The position numbers were made by a program, and so were the translations under genes. A stretch of 64,000 nt of DNA from Granulicatella balaenopterae (GTDB lineage Bacteria; Bacillota; Bacilli; Lactobacillales; Aerococcaceae). Under the pieces are notes generated by a model. That model saw only the letters and a list, made by a program, of their open reading frames with translations. It was not told the origin of the DNA and made no database searches. Location: assembly GCF_900111135.1 (NCBI RefSeq), contig NZ_FOGF01000002.1:1-64000 (forward strand), given 5' to 3'. Below are positions 40,323-49,124 of the stretch, in pieces (position 1 is the first letter of the stretch; each line of letters starts with the position of its first letter).

Positions 40323-41480
40323 TTATGGTTTTTGATAAACTACTTCACCAGTCCGTTCATTACGCCAAGCTTGTCGTTCCCCAATTCTTGTCTTAGTAAC
40401 ATTTTCAACACCTACTTGAATTTCTCTTTTATCAACTACAACATCACGATAATGTACCTTTCCATCCTGTGTTTGTTCTTTAATAAACGTATCATATTCT
40501 TGATTGTGCTCGATTTCATCATACCAACCATAAATATGTTCCACACCTTCATGATCAAGATAATAAACCTGATTGCGAACAATCTCTACTTCTTTATATT
40601 TAGGAACTTCTTCTGTATAATCTTCTTGATATTTTTCAGTAAATTCAATCCAATTATCTCCACCAATGATAATGGAAGCCTCTTCTTTTGAAGCATTCGA
40701 ACTAAAATTACTTGAACTTTCTTTAGAACTCTCATGACTATCGATTTCACTTAATAAACTGGCATTAATTGAAGTACTTTTATTAATCTCATTAATTTTA
40801 ATCGGTTTTTTTGCTTTATTTTTTGGCACTGTAGTAGAAACTGTTTTAGCTTTTTTCTCATCAATAGCCACCTCTAAATCTTTCGACGTTGCTTGTTTAA
40901 TATCCTTTTCAACAGTTGGAATTGCTACAGTTTGAGCAACAGCATTTCCTTTTTCTTTTAATAAGCCAGTTTCTAAATCTTTCTCTACTAAAATAGCTTC
41001 CGCAATTTGGTGATTACTTTCTGTGACAACAATAATGGTTCCTGTCCCCACAATATCCTTAACTTTCAGATTAGTCGGTTTAGCAATCACAATCTCGCGT
41101 TTAGTATTATCTTGCGCTTCTACAATAGCCATCAATTGATTATTCTTTTCAACGATTTGAACGGCTGCTAAAATATCGATTTGTTGACCTTTTTTAGCTT
41201 CAAAATTTTCAGATTGCTTTAATCCATATGCCTTTAAAATAACCTCTTCTTCAACACGAATAATCTTAGAAATTTTTTCTAATGTATCGACTGCTAATAC
41301 ATTATAACGAATATCCTCTTCTTCGACTTTAATGGTTTCGACTTCTTGTGGCACTTGAATAGTTTCAATAGTTGCTTCCTTTTTAAACCAAAAGAATGTA
41401 GCTACTGCTAATCCACACAAAATCACCAAACTAATTAAAATCGTATATAAACAGCCCATTGATTTCGAACTTTTTCTCAT
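40323..41480 (-). CDS. Membrane-anchored protein with LysM-like segment, unknown function
   Basis: 385 residues. One N-terminal span (about 10-32) leaves the rest outside the cell. Residues about 59-103 (VDTLEKISKIIRVEEE ... GQQIDIL) fit the LysM pattern: a D-T-L start, I-S-K-x-x-x-V and a closing K-x-G-Q-x-I. A serine- and lysine-rich linker follows (about 210-270), then a charged C-terminal region of about 110 residues with YKEVEIV and REIQVGVE repeats that I do not recognise. It may bind peptidoglycan. AAGGGG ribosome site. Confidence 0.6.
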   Translation of the reverse strand: MRKSSKSMGCLYTILISLVILCGLAVATFFWFKKEATIETIQVPQEVETIKVEEEDIRYNVLAVDTLEKISKIIRVEEEVILKAYGLKQSENFEAKKGQQIDILAAVQIVEKNNQLMAIVEAQDNTKREIVIAKPTNLKVKDIVGTGTIIVVTESNHQIAEAILVEKDLETGLLKEKGNAVAQTVAIPTVEKDIKQATSKDLEVAIDEKKAKTVSTTVPKNKAKKPIKINEINKSTSINASLLSEIDSHESSKESSSNFSSNASKEEASIIIGGDNWIEFTEKYQEDYTEEVPKYKEVEIVRNQVYYLDHEGVEHIYGWYDEIEHNQEYDTFIKEQTQDGKVHYRDVVVDKREIQVGVENVTKTRIGERQAWRNERTGEVVYQKP

Positions 41481-41718
41481 TAAATTCTATCCCCTTATTT
41501 CTTTATTCTTCTCTAGTTAATCGGATATATTTATCAAAAAAATATCTATAAACTTAATTTTACTATAAATATTAAATAAGTGATAGCTTTTACACCTTAA
41601 AAATACCAGCAAAAGGAATACCTCAACAACCAAATCGCCAACCTTTTTGCTATAACTTATCGATTGCTTCACTCAAAGTGTTTAACACCATAAGAATAAA
41701 AATTAACCTATAACATAT

Positions 41719-41750
41719 AAAAAAGCTCCCAATAAATGAGAACTCTTTTA
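41719..41750 (-). terminator. Terminator of the TPR/DUF4037/DUF4125 operon
   Basis: Minus-strand stem AGTTCTC/GGGAGCT with G-T pairs, then TTTTTT. Confidence 0.65.
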
Positions 41751-41762
41751 TGTATGATTTTA

Positions 41763-42365
41763 TTAACCTTGAAGAATTGTTTCCATTAACATCACTTTAA
41801 ATTCATGATATAAAGGATTTTTTTCTTCTAAGAATTTTTTGTAATCTTCTAATAAATCCATTGGGTAAGTTTTTAATTCACCACGGAAATATGTTTCAAT
41901 GGAAGTTGTTTCTGTTGAATCTGAAGTTGCATATAATGGACGACCATTTTCTACAATTTCTGGAAACTCTTCACGAATTGCTTTTTGATAATTAATATAA
42001 ATTGTTGTAATTTCATCAATTAATTGTTCTTTTTCAGGTGTCACAACTGGTAAGCGATCCTTAATTAATGCATAAGAGACCGGATCAGTACTTTCCATCA
42101 TATAGGCATATTTATTAGCAATCACATTGACATCTTTCATTTGATTGATTTTTAAGTTAATAAAGATTTTTGATAATAATTTAATAGGCATTGCTGAATA
42201 ATTACTACGACGCATAATCCAAAATGTCTTTTCATCATCTTGACAACTAGCACGGCCTCCCATACTATTAACCCCTTGGAATAACTGCCATTCTGTTCTT
42301 ACAATATCATCAATTAACTCTTGATTTTCTAATTTATAATCTTTTATATCTCCAAAATTAGCCAT
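41763..42365 (-). CDS. DUF4125-family protein
   Basis: 200 residues, soluble and mostly helical. The conserved core is VNSMGGRASCQDDEKTF near residues 32-48, with the TEWQLFQ segment just before it; this is the DUF4125 signature as I recall it. No function is established. I start at 42365, eight bases after AAGGAG, rather than the open-frame ATG seven codons upstream. Third gene of the cassette, 23 bases after the DUF4037 gene. Confidence 0.8.
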   Translation of the reverse strand: MANFGDIKDYKLENQELIDDIVRTEWQLFQGVNSMGGRASCQDDEKTFWIMRRSNYSAMPIKLLSKIFINLKINQMKDVNVIANKYAYMMESTDPVSYALIKDRLPVVTPEKEQLIDEITTIYINYQKAIREEFPEIVENGRPLYATSDSTETTSIETYFRGELKTYPMDLLEDYKKFLEEKNPLYHEFKVMLMETILQG

Positions 42366-42388
42366 AGTTCTTCTCCTTATAATCAAAT

Positions 42389-43363
42389 TTATCTTACTTC
42401 TAAACCTTCCGCATAAATGGATAAATCACGAATCGCTCGATCTTCGATACTATTTTTAACAGAGACTGCATGATCTAATAAAAAATCACTACTTGCACTA
42501 CTTAACCCACTCTCTATCAAATAGCTAATAATCATATTCGATACTTGCTCAAATATCGCAATTTTTCGCTTACTTACTTCTTCAAACACCGTTATATGAG
42601 AAAACTCACCCTTATCACTTAATTCCTTAGCGACTCGTAATTCCACATTATTCAATCGATTTAATAAGGTTTCTACTGCTGCCCCTAAAATCGGTAAATC
42701 TTTTAACGAGCGGGTACTCCATTTATAATATGGACAATATCTTTTATTCAACATATGAACCGCCATACAAGCATGACGAATAAAATCAGCCTCCGCAATC
42801 TTAGCAGCACTTAACTCTTTTCGCTTAATACTTCTTTGGTAATTATACTGACCTGATTGCGCCATTTTAAATAATTGATGCGCCAACTTATACTTTCTAA
42901 CATCTTCTGGATAATAAGCTAATAAATTCTCTCTAATACGTGTAAATTCACCTAAATTATCGATAAATACTTCGCCATTTGAAGCTGTTGATAAAGCACT
43001 TTCTCGTAAATAAATCCATTCATCATTTGTTTGAGGACCGACTTCATTAGCTAAAATCAATTTATAAAATGCACCAATACTCATCACATCACATTGACCA
43101 CTCGTATGTTCTTCCACGCAAGCAAAGATTTCTCTTCCCTTAACTTTAAAAATTTCGCGAGGTAAAAAAATCATTGCACGCTTACCGTAATCATGATCTG
43201 CTGAAAACCTATCATCATAACCATAACACTCCGAACCATGACCAACCAGACCAATTGCCATATACTGAAATTCATTCGGAAACTGATCAGATAATAAAGG
43301 TTTTAGTTCTTCATAATAATAACTTCTCGCTAAATCCATTCCAAATCCCATTACACTACACAT
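42389..43363 (-). CDS. DUF4037-family nucleotidyltransferase-like protein
   Basis: 324 residues. Near residues 43-60 it reads GSECYGYDDRFSADHDYG, which fits the Pol-beta nucleotidyltransferase pattern GS-x(n)-DxD; a third acidic residue may be D in GQCDVMSI. The C-terminal two thirds are helical, like aminoglycoside nucleotidyltransferases. Substrate unknown. The start is unclear: the frame overlaps the TPR gene by eight bases, and the ATG at 43351 is as likely as 43363. Confidence 0.8.
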   Translation of the reverse strand: MCSVMGFGMDLARSYYYEELKPLLSDQFPNEFQYMAIGLVGHGSECYGYDDRFSADHDYGKRAMIFLPREIFKVKGREIFACVEEHTSGQCDVMSIGAFYKLILANEVGPQTNDEWIYLRESALSTASNGEVFIDNLGEFTRIRENLLAYYPEDVRKYKLAHQLFKMAQSGQYNYQRSIKRKELSAAKIAEADFIRHACMAVHMLNKRYCPYYKWSTRSLKDLPILGAAVETLLNRLNNVELRVAKELSDKGEFSHITVFEEVSKRKIAIFEQVSNMIISYLIESGLSSASSDFLLDHAVSVKNSIEDRAIRDLSIYAEGLEVR

Positions 43364-44156
43364 CCCCGTTATTTTCTAAAAATTCAATATTTTTCATAAT
43401 CGATTGATAAGCTTGCGACTGCTTACCATATGTTTTTTCAGTGATTTTTAATGCTTTTTTAAACATCATCTTTCCATCTGCAAATTGTTTTTGCTTCACG
43501 AAAATAAATGCTCTCGTATTATACACCCCTGCCAATAAACTACTTTCTAAACCACAATTAGCATAAATCAATAATTCTGATAAAGCCAAATATTGTAATG
43601 CTTCATCAAACAATTCTAGACTTGCAGCTGTAGCGGCGATATTTTGTAATGCAATCGCATATGGAACACGCTTATTTGGTAATTCCTTCAATAGTGCTAA
43701 TTCTTCTTTTTGCAATTCAAAAGCCTTAGTAGTATTTCCACGTTCGGCATAAATCAATGATAAATTATGCTTAATACCAGCTATTAGTGCTTTATCTGCA
43801 TTCTGTTTAGCATATATATCACTAGCTTGATTAAACATAACAATCGCTTCTGCAAAAAACTTACCAACACGCAACGCATTAGCTAAATTTGATAAAATTG
43901 TTGCAAAATTCACACTATTTGCTCCATAAACTTCAAAAGCAATTTCTCTTGCTTTTTGCAATTGAGTAATTGCTCCATCCGCATCTCCAGTATCTCTCAA
44001 AACTCCAGCATAGTTATTTAAGGCTGATATTAACCATTCTTTATCATTAACACTTTTAATGTAACGAATCTGTTCTTGCATCAATGGTATCATCTCGGTT
44101 TTTTTCCCCTGACTATCTAACTCTTTAATCCGTAATGATAACTCTTGAATATCCAT
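43356..44156 (-). CDS. Tetratricopeptide-repeat protein
   Basis: 266 residues built of about five to six TPR-like helix pairs, e.g. ALNNYAGVLRDTGDADGAITQLQKA near 45-69 and ATILSNLANALRVGKFFAEAIVMF near 85-108, of the kinesin-light-chain-like TPR_12 type. It probably serves as a protein-binding scaffold for the two downstream proteins, with which it is translationally coupled. GGAGGGA ribosome site. First gene of the cassette, directly downstream of the microcompartment operon but behind a terminator. Confidence 0.82.
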   Translation of the reverse strand: MDIQELSLRIKELDSQGKKTEMIPLMQEQIRYIKSVNDKEWLISALNNYAGVLRDTGDADGAITQLQKAREIAFEVYGANSVNFATILSNLANALRVGKFFAEAIVMFNQASDIYAKQNADKALIAGIKHNLSLIYAERGNTTKAFELQKEELALLKELPNKRVPYAIALQNIAATAASLELFDEALQYLALSELLIYANCGLESSLLAGVYNTRAFIFVKQKQFADGKMMFKKALKITEKTYGKQSQAYQSIMKNIEFLENNGDV

Positions 44157-44274
44157 CTATTTCCCTCCAATTCACCTATAAATAGAAAATACTCTCTTGC
44201 ATTTGATTAATTAACTAGCTAGCTACTGAAACTCTAACAACTAAAGTCAATAGTAAGATTTAGGCATATTTCAT

Positions 44275-44332
44275 AAAAAAACAGTGTAAAATCAATTATT
44301 CTTGGATTGATCCTACACTGTTTGATTCATTT
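44275..44332 (-). terminator. Terminator of the cut microcompartment operon
   Basis: Long stem AAACAGTGTA(GG)ATCAAT/ATTGAT(TT)TACACTGTTT followed by a T-run on the minus strand, 100 bases past the last shell gene. Confidence 0.85.
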
Positions 44333-44431
44333 TGATAAGTTCAACCTCTTATCATGTTATTATATTTTCATCATTGTAATATGCTATCACTCACATAACT
44401 TAAGCCACAATTGTTCAAGCACCTTTATCAA

Positions 44432-44716
44432 TTAGTCAATATTATTTTGTGGTAAAATTGTTTCTACATCGCTATGTGGACGTGGAATAACGTGAACAGA
44501 AATTAATTCACCAATACGTTGTGCAGCCGCAGCACCAGCATCAGTAGCAGCTTTAACAGCACCTACGTCACCACGAACCATAACTGTAACTAATCCTCCA
44601 CCAACAAATTCTTTACCTACTAAAGTAACATTTGCAGCTTTAACCATAGCATCTGCTGCTTCAATTGATCCTACTAAACCTTTTGTTTCAATCATTCCTA
44701 ATGCATCGTATTTCAT
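44432..44716 (-). CDS. BMC-H shell protein (EutM/CutM-like), operon-distal copy
   Basis: 94 residues, one BMC domain ([20 protein letters not shown], pore loop KEFVGGG). It forms hexamers that tile the microcompartment shell. It is nearly identical in protein and DNA to the first gene of the operon (59536-59814), differing only at a few positions and at the C-terminal tail. Last gene before the operon terminator. Confidence 0.93.
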   Translation of the reverse strand: MKYDALGMIETKGLVGSIEAADAMVKAANVTLVGKEFVGGGLVTVMVRGDVGAVKAATDAGAAAAQRIGELISVHVIPRPHSDVETILPQNNID

Positions 44717-44739
44717 AATTATTTCCTCCTAAATGGTTA

Positions 44740-45393
44740 TTATTTAATTAATTTTAAAGCTGTCTTAGGTGTAATACCTAGAGCATTTGCTTCCTCTGTA
44801 TCAATATGACATTCTAATTGAGAATTCGGTACTGCTCGAATAATCACATCGTTTAATATACCACCTCTAATACCGCCAACTTCAAGCGATACTATATCAT
44901 GATTTTTCACACCAAGGGCTTCTGCATCACTTGGCAACATATGAATATGACGTTGAGCAACAATCACTCCTCTATCTAATTCACATGAACCTTTCGGCCC
45001 AACTAATGTCACACTTGGAGTTTCTTCTAATTTACCTGACATTCGAACAACCGGTTTAACTCCTAATTTAAAGGAATCTCCCACCAGTATTTCTACTTGA
45101 GTTTCTTTCCTAACAGGTCCTAAAATTCTGACTTTTTCAATCACCCCTTTCGGACCGCATACCATAACAGTTTCCTTACAAGCATACTGACCTGGTTGTG
45201 ATAAGTCTTTTAGTTTTGTTAATTCATATCCTTCGCCAAATAATCTTTCTAGCGTTTCTTGCGAAAGATGGATATGCCTATTTGAAATACCTACTGGTAT
45301 ATTAAACGCATCAATTTTCTTTATATCTTTTTCTTCATTATTTTCAGCAATCGCTTCTTTTAACAATTGAAGAAATTGATCATAATTTGCCAT
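44740..45393 (-). CDS. pduL: Phosphate propanoyl/acetyltransferase PduL
   Basis: 217 residues with two PduL beta-barrel domains. The zinc histidines are in SNRHIHLS near 37-44 and AQRHIHML near 146-153. An N-terminal amphipathic helix (NYDQFLQLLKEAIAEN) looks like an encapsulation peptide, followed by a short linker. It converts acetyl-CoA plus phosphate into acetyl-phosphate and recycles CoA inside the shell. 23 bases upstream of the last shell gene. Confidence 0.93.
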   Translation of the reverse strand: MANYDQFLQLLKEAIAENNEEKDIKKIDAFNIPVGISNRHIHLSQETLERLFGEGYELTKLKDLSQPGQYACKETVMVCGPKGVIEKVRILGPVRKETQVEILVGDSFKLGVKPVVRMSGKLEETPSVTLVGPKGSCELDRGVIVAQRHIHMLPSDAEALGVKNHDIVSLEVGGIRGGILNDVIIRAVPNSQLECHIDTEEANALGITPKTALKLIK

Positions 45394-45409
45394 GTCCCCA
45401 CATCCTAAA

Positions 45410-47143
45410 TTACTTATTCATATTCATCATAATATCTTTAACTAATTTTGCTAACTCTTCTTTATCAACTTCTTCAGCAGTGTTAACTTTAGGTGTTACT
45501 GCTTCAGCTTTCGGAGTTGTAGGCACAACTGGTTTTGCAGCTACCTCTGGTTTTGGTTTTGGTCCACCACAACCGCATGGTAAGAATTGATTTTCAGGAT
45601 TATTACCTGTTAAGAAACTTAAAGCTTTCGCTAATAAAGCTTCATCCATAAAGTCGGAATCTGTTAATTTTTCAATCGCTGATTCAGCAACTTCAATTTC
45701 TTCATTAGTTAAATTAGTATCACATCCACATGAGTGAGCTGTTGTTGCACATGTTTGAGTAGCGGTATTATCTTCTGGCATTTTTAAATCTTTTAAGTCA
45801 GTAATACCATAAGCTACTTTTTTAATATTTAATAGATGTAATGGGCTTACATTTTCTGAAACTGAGCTACCACCAGCAGCCCCACATCCTAATGTGAATG
45901 AGATTGGTAATGATGTACTAATACCTGTACCACCTTGACTACCACCTGTATTCACTAAAATTCTTGAAGCAGGTTTAACAGTGAAGCGTAATACTGTATC
46001 ACGATCATTTGTATGAATACTCATTGTATGACCAATACCATTTTGTAATAAATCAATACTTAACTCACAAGCTTCTTGCCAATCTTTAACAACATAAAAT
46101 CCTAATACAGTTGTTAATTTTTCGTAAGATAATGGATTATCTGGGCCTACACCATGTTGACGGCCGATTAACACTTTTGTATTAGCTGGAATTTCGATAC
46201 CAGCTGCTTCAGCGATAACTTGTGGTGTGCGACCAACCATACGAGCATCCATTGTATGACCATTTTTAAATAGAACTTTACAAACTTTAGCAGTTTCTTC
46301 ATCACTCATGAAGTAACCACCTTGTTTTTGTAATTCGCGAACGACATCCACACGATTGCATTCTTCACAAATAATTGATTGTTCTGATGCACAGATAGTA
46401 CCATTATCAAAAGTTTTACTTCCAATAATACATTCTACTGCTTTTGCTACATCAGCTGTTCTTTCGATATAGGCTGGTGAGTTACCTGCACCTACACCAA
46501 TTGCTGGTTTACCAACACTATAAGCTGCTTTAACCATACCAGGTCCACCTGTTGCAATGATTAATGCTACTTCTTTAGCATTCATTAATTCATTTGTAGA
46601 TGCCATTGTTGGTGTTGATACACAACCAATAATATTTTCTGGAGCACCTGCTGCAATTGCCGCATCTCTCATTAACATAGCTGCTTTATAACTACATTTT
46701 GACGCAGCTGGGTGTGGTGCAAAAACAATCGCATTACGTGATTTCAAAGCAATCATTGCTTTAAAGATAATTGTTGATGTTGGGTTTGTAGAAGGAACTA
46801 TTCCTAATACTAATCCAACTGGTTCAGCAACATCGATTGTACATAATTTTTCATCCGCTTTAATAATCCCTGCTGTTGGCATATCTTTAATTTCTTCATA
46901 AAGCATGCTTGAAGCTGCATAGTTTTTAAAAGCTTTGTCTTTTACTATACCAAAACCAGTTTCTTCCACAGCCATTTCTGCTAATAAATATTTATTTTCA
47001 TCGGCTACTTCTTTCATTTTTAAAATGATTTTATCCACTTGTTCTTGAGTAAAAGTTGCCATTTTCTTAGCAGCTTTTTTACCATTGCGTGCTAACTCAC
47101 GTGCTTCTTGAATAGATTGTAAATCTTTATCATATTCTCTCAT
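45410..47143 (-). CDS. cutF: CoA-acylating acetaldehyde dehydrogenase CutF, with Cys-rich C-terminal tail
   Basis: 577 residues, about 100 more than EutE. The N-terminal helix DLQSIQEARELARNG resembles a targeting peptide. The ALDH domain follows with catalytic C251 in GTICASEQ. The extra tail (about 465-577) holds HSCGC and FLPCGCGG motifs, a proline/alanine/valine linker, and a final amphipathic helix DKEELAKLVKDIMMNM that may be a second encapsulation signal. It oxidises acetaldehyde to acetyl-CoA with NAD. Confidence 0.9.
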   Translation of the reverse strand: MREYDKDLQSIQEARELARNGKKAAKKMATFTQEQVDKIILKMKEVADENKYLLAEMAVEETGFGIVKDKAFKNYAASSMLYEEIKDMPTAGIIKADEKLCTIDVAEPVGLVLGIVPSTNPTSTIIFKAMIALKSRNAIVFAPHPAASKCSYKAAMLMRDAAIAAGAPENIIGCVSTPTMASTNELMNAKEVALIIATGGPGMVKAAYSVGKPAIGVGAGNSPAYIERTADVAKAVECIIGSKTFDNGTICASEQSIICEECNRVDVVRELQKQGGYFMSDEETAKVCKVLFKNGHTMDARMVGRTPQVIAEAAGIEIPANTKVLIGRQHGVGPDNPLSYEKLTTVLGFYVVKDWQEACELSIDLLQNGIGHTMSIHTNDRDTVLRFTVKPASRILVNTGGSQGGTGISTSLPISFTLGCGAAGGSSVSENVSPLHLLNIKKVAYGITDLKDLKMPEDNTATQTCATTAHSCGCDTNLTNEEIEVAESAIEKLTDSDFMDEALLAKALSFLTGNNPENQFLPCGCGGPKPKPEVAAKPVVPTTPKAEAVTPKVNTAEEVDKEELAKLVKDIMMNMNK

Positions 47144-47174
47144 AACTAGATCTCCATTCTTTCACGATTTTGTT

Positions 47175-47855
47175 TTATTTGTTCAAAATCATTTGAATTA
47201 ACTCTTTCTTACTCATTTTCTTAGTTGGTAGAGTTAAATTTTCATCTTTTCTAATGATATCCTTCAACTTAGATACTGTAAGTGAATTTAGTTGTTTTTT
47301 AGTATAGACAACTTTTTCACTAGCTTCTGATTCTTTAGTGTCTTGTTTGTCTTTTGATGAATCTTTCACTTCATCTTCCACTACTTCAACTTCAATTGGT
47401 TCTTCTAATTCACTTTGGTTGACAGTTACAGAATCTACTTCGATTACTGAGGTTTCTTCTTTGGTATCTTCTTTTTCTTCAGTTTTTATAGAATCTACCT
47501 CGATAACTTCAACCTCTTCTATGATCTCATTAGTTGGTAATTGTTCAACAACTATTTCTTCAAGTTCCACAGCCTTAACTTGTGGTTTATTCACAATTAA
47601 ACTTAATTGATTATCCGGTCTAGGAATAACATGTTCTGTTAATAAAGCATCATCTGCTAAACGTTTTACAGAAGCTACACCTGCATCAACAGCTGTTTTC
47701 ACTGCCATTACATCGCCTTGAACGATTATTGTCACAATTCCTCCACCAACGAATTCTTTTGATACAATTGAAACATCTGCACTTTTAACCATTGCATCTC
47801 CAGCTTCAATAGCTGCAATTGTTCCAATTGTTTCAATCATCCCTAAAGCTTCCAT
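47175..47855 (-). CDS. BMC-H shell protein fused to an acidic linker and SAP-like domain (EutK/PduK-like)
   Basis: 226 residues. The BMC domain (1-85) has pore loop KEFVGGG. A linker of about 100 residues, rich in E, V, D and K with two IEVDS repeats, leads to a basic C-terminal domain of about 40 residues (KKQLNSLTVSKLKDIIRKD ... KKELIQMILN) that fits the SAP/Rho-N helix-extended-loop-helix pattern. EutK and PduK also carry C-terminal extensions; the SAP-like end suggests nucleic-acid or protein binding. Confidence 0.82.
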   Translation of the reverse strand: MEALGMIETIGTIAAIEAGDAMVKSADVSIVSKEFVGGGIVTIIVQGDVMAVKTAVDAGVASVKRLADDALLTEHVIPRPDNQLSLIVNKPQVKAVELEEIVVEQLPTNEIIEEVEVIEVDSIKTEEKEDTKEETSVIEVDSVTVNQSELEEPIEVEVVEDEVKDSSKDKQDTKESEASEKVVYTKKQLNSLTVSKLKDIIRKDENLTLPTKKMSKKELIQMILNK

Positions 47856-47868
47856 AACTTATCTCTCC

Positions 47869-48519
47869 TTATAACAAATCAGGCCAATTAGCCGGATAAG
47901 TTGTATAGAACACCTTAGCTTTATTCGGAGAACTCCAAGTTACTTTTGTATCTTTAGGAACAAATAATACATCACCTGCATTAGCTGTAAATGTTTCTCC
48001 ATTATAAGTAACTTCTAGTGTTCCATCGATTACGTAATCAATTTCTTCATAAGTTAAATTCCATTCAAAAGCTGACTTATTAATTTCTAAGAAACCTGCA
48101 CTTACTTTTGATTCTTCTTGAGAAACTAATTCTTGGAATTTAACATCTGCTCCAGGTGTTCCAGTATCAAAAACGTCCATTCTTACTGAATCGCCTTTGA
48201 TAGCTTTAATTCCTTTTGCGTTTGTTTTAGCTATATATGGTTTATCTAAATCAACATCACCAGCTAACAAAGATTTTAATAAGCTTAATAAATCAGCTTT
48301 ACTAATTAAATCTCCTTTAGAAACCATATCTTCTGTGCATACTTGTTCATTTGTTACTTCTTGTGTTTCTTGACAAGTTTGTTCTTTAAAACTTATATTG
48401 TTTAATCGAGCTAAATCTTGTGCTGCAGGAGTAATAATTGTATTTGAACAAATGTAACAAATGCTTTCTCCTTTAGTAATTAAGCTTTCGATATCTTTTG
48501 TATAAATTAATTTTTTCAC
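47869..48519 (-). CDS. eutQ: EutQ-like cupin protein
   Basis: 216 residues. The N-terminal part (MKKLIYTKDIESLI ... ITPAAQDLARL) and the C-terminal cupin (about 115-216; EIDYVIDGTLEVTY ... GDVLFVPKDT) match EutQ. Salmonella EutQ has been reported to have acetate kinase activity, which would suit a compartment making acetyl-phosphate. I choose the GTG at 48519, which gives MKKLIY and has AAAGG upstream; the open frame runs six codons further to another GTG. Confidence 0.83.
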   Translation of the reverse strand: MKKLIYTKDIESLITKGESICYICSNTIITPAAQDLARLNNISFKEQTCQETQEVTNEQVCTEDMVSKGDLISKADLLSLLKSLLAGDVDLDKPYIAKTNAKGIKAIKGDSVRMDVFDTGTPGADVKFQELVSQEESKVSAGFLEINKSAFEWNLTYEEIDYVIDGTLEVTYNGETFTANAGDVLFVPKDTKVTWSSPNKAKVFYTTYPANWPDLL

Positions 48520-48546
48520 AGTCACACAACCTTTCACATGACTAAA

Positions 48547-48813
48547 CTATTCCGGTAATTGACATTCATCATCAATAATACCGACAACAGCTGCATCAAT
48601 TGGAACATTAACATCCCCAATCATGCGTCTAGCTGCTCCGCCAGTTGCAATGATGACACGATCGCCAATACCTGCACTAATGATATCTGCCACCACAATA
48701 ATATCCCCTGCTCTTTTACCACAAATCACTTCTGCTAGCATTAACTTTAATCCATTTAATGATTCAGATTTTCGGGTAGCCCAAATATTATCAACTAATT
48801 TTGCTGTTACCAT
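48547..48813 (-). CDS. eutN: BMC-P pentameric vertex protein (EutN/CcmL type)
   Basis: 88 residues of the EutN/CcmL/CsoS4 fold: MVTAKLVDNIWATRKSESL start, GDRVIIATGGAAR near residue 50 and PIDAAVVGIID near 71. Pentamers close the vertices of the shell. Only one such gene is seen. Overlaps the preceding BMC gene by seven bases. Confidence 0.93.
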   Translation of the reverse strand: MVTAKLVDNIWATRKSESLNGLKLMLAEVICGKRAGDIIVVADIISAGIGDRVIIATGGAARRMIGDVNVPIDAAVVGIIDDECQLPE

Positions 48814-49112
48814 TGTTTACCCATCTCCTTATCTTTACGAACGATTTCATCTAATGCTGCTTTTACAGAAGCCATATCGCCAAAAATCGCAAGCATAATC
48901 ATATTTTGTGGACAACTTCCTCTAATATCTTCGACGGTTACGCCAACTGCCTTTTCCGCAATATCAGCTGCACAAACCATTTCGATTAATTTGCCTTGTA
49001 CTAAACCTATAGCCCCTGGAACTTCAATTTTATGACCTGGTCCAGAACCTTTTCTTCTATTTAAAATTGAAAATGTTCCTTCGCTAGGCGATTGGATAAT
49101 TCTGACGTCCAT
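48807..49112 (-). CDS. BMC-domain shell protein with N-terminal extension
   Basis: 101 residues. About 30 residues (RIIQSPSEGTFSILNRRKG) come before a BMC domain in canonical order (AIGLVQGKLIEMVCAADIAEKA ... LAIFGDMASVKAALDEI). The usual GGG pore is replaced by GSC, so a cysteine faces the pore region. I start at ATG 49112, eight bases behind AGGAG; a TTG lies three codons upstream. Probably a minor shell component with a special pore. Confidence 0.82.
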   Translation of the reverse strand: MDVRIIQSPSEGTFSILNRRKGSGPGHKIEVPGAIGLVQGKLIEMVCAADIAEKAVGVTVEDIRGSCPQNMIMLAIFGDMASVKAALDEIVRKDKEMGKQW

Positions 49113-49124
49113 TCTTAACAACTC

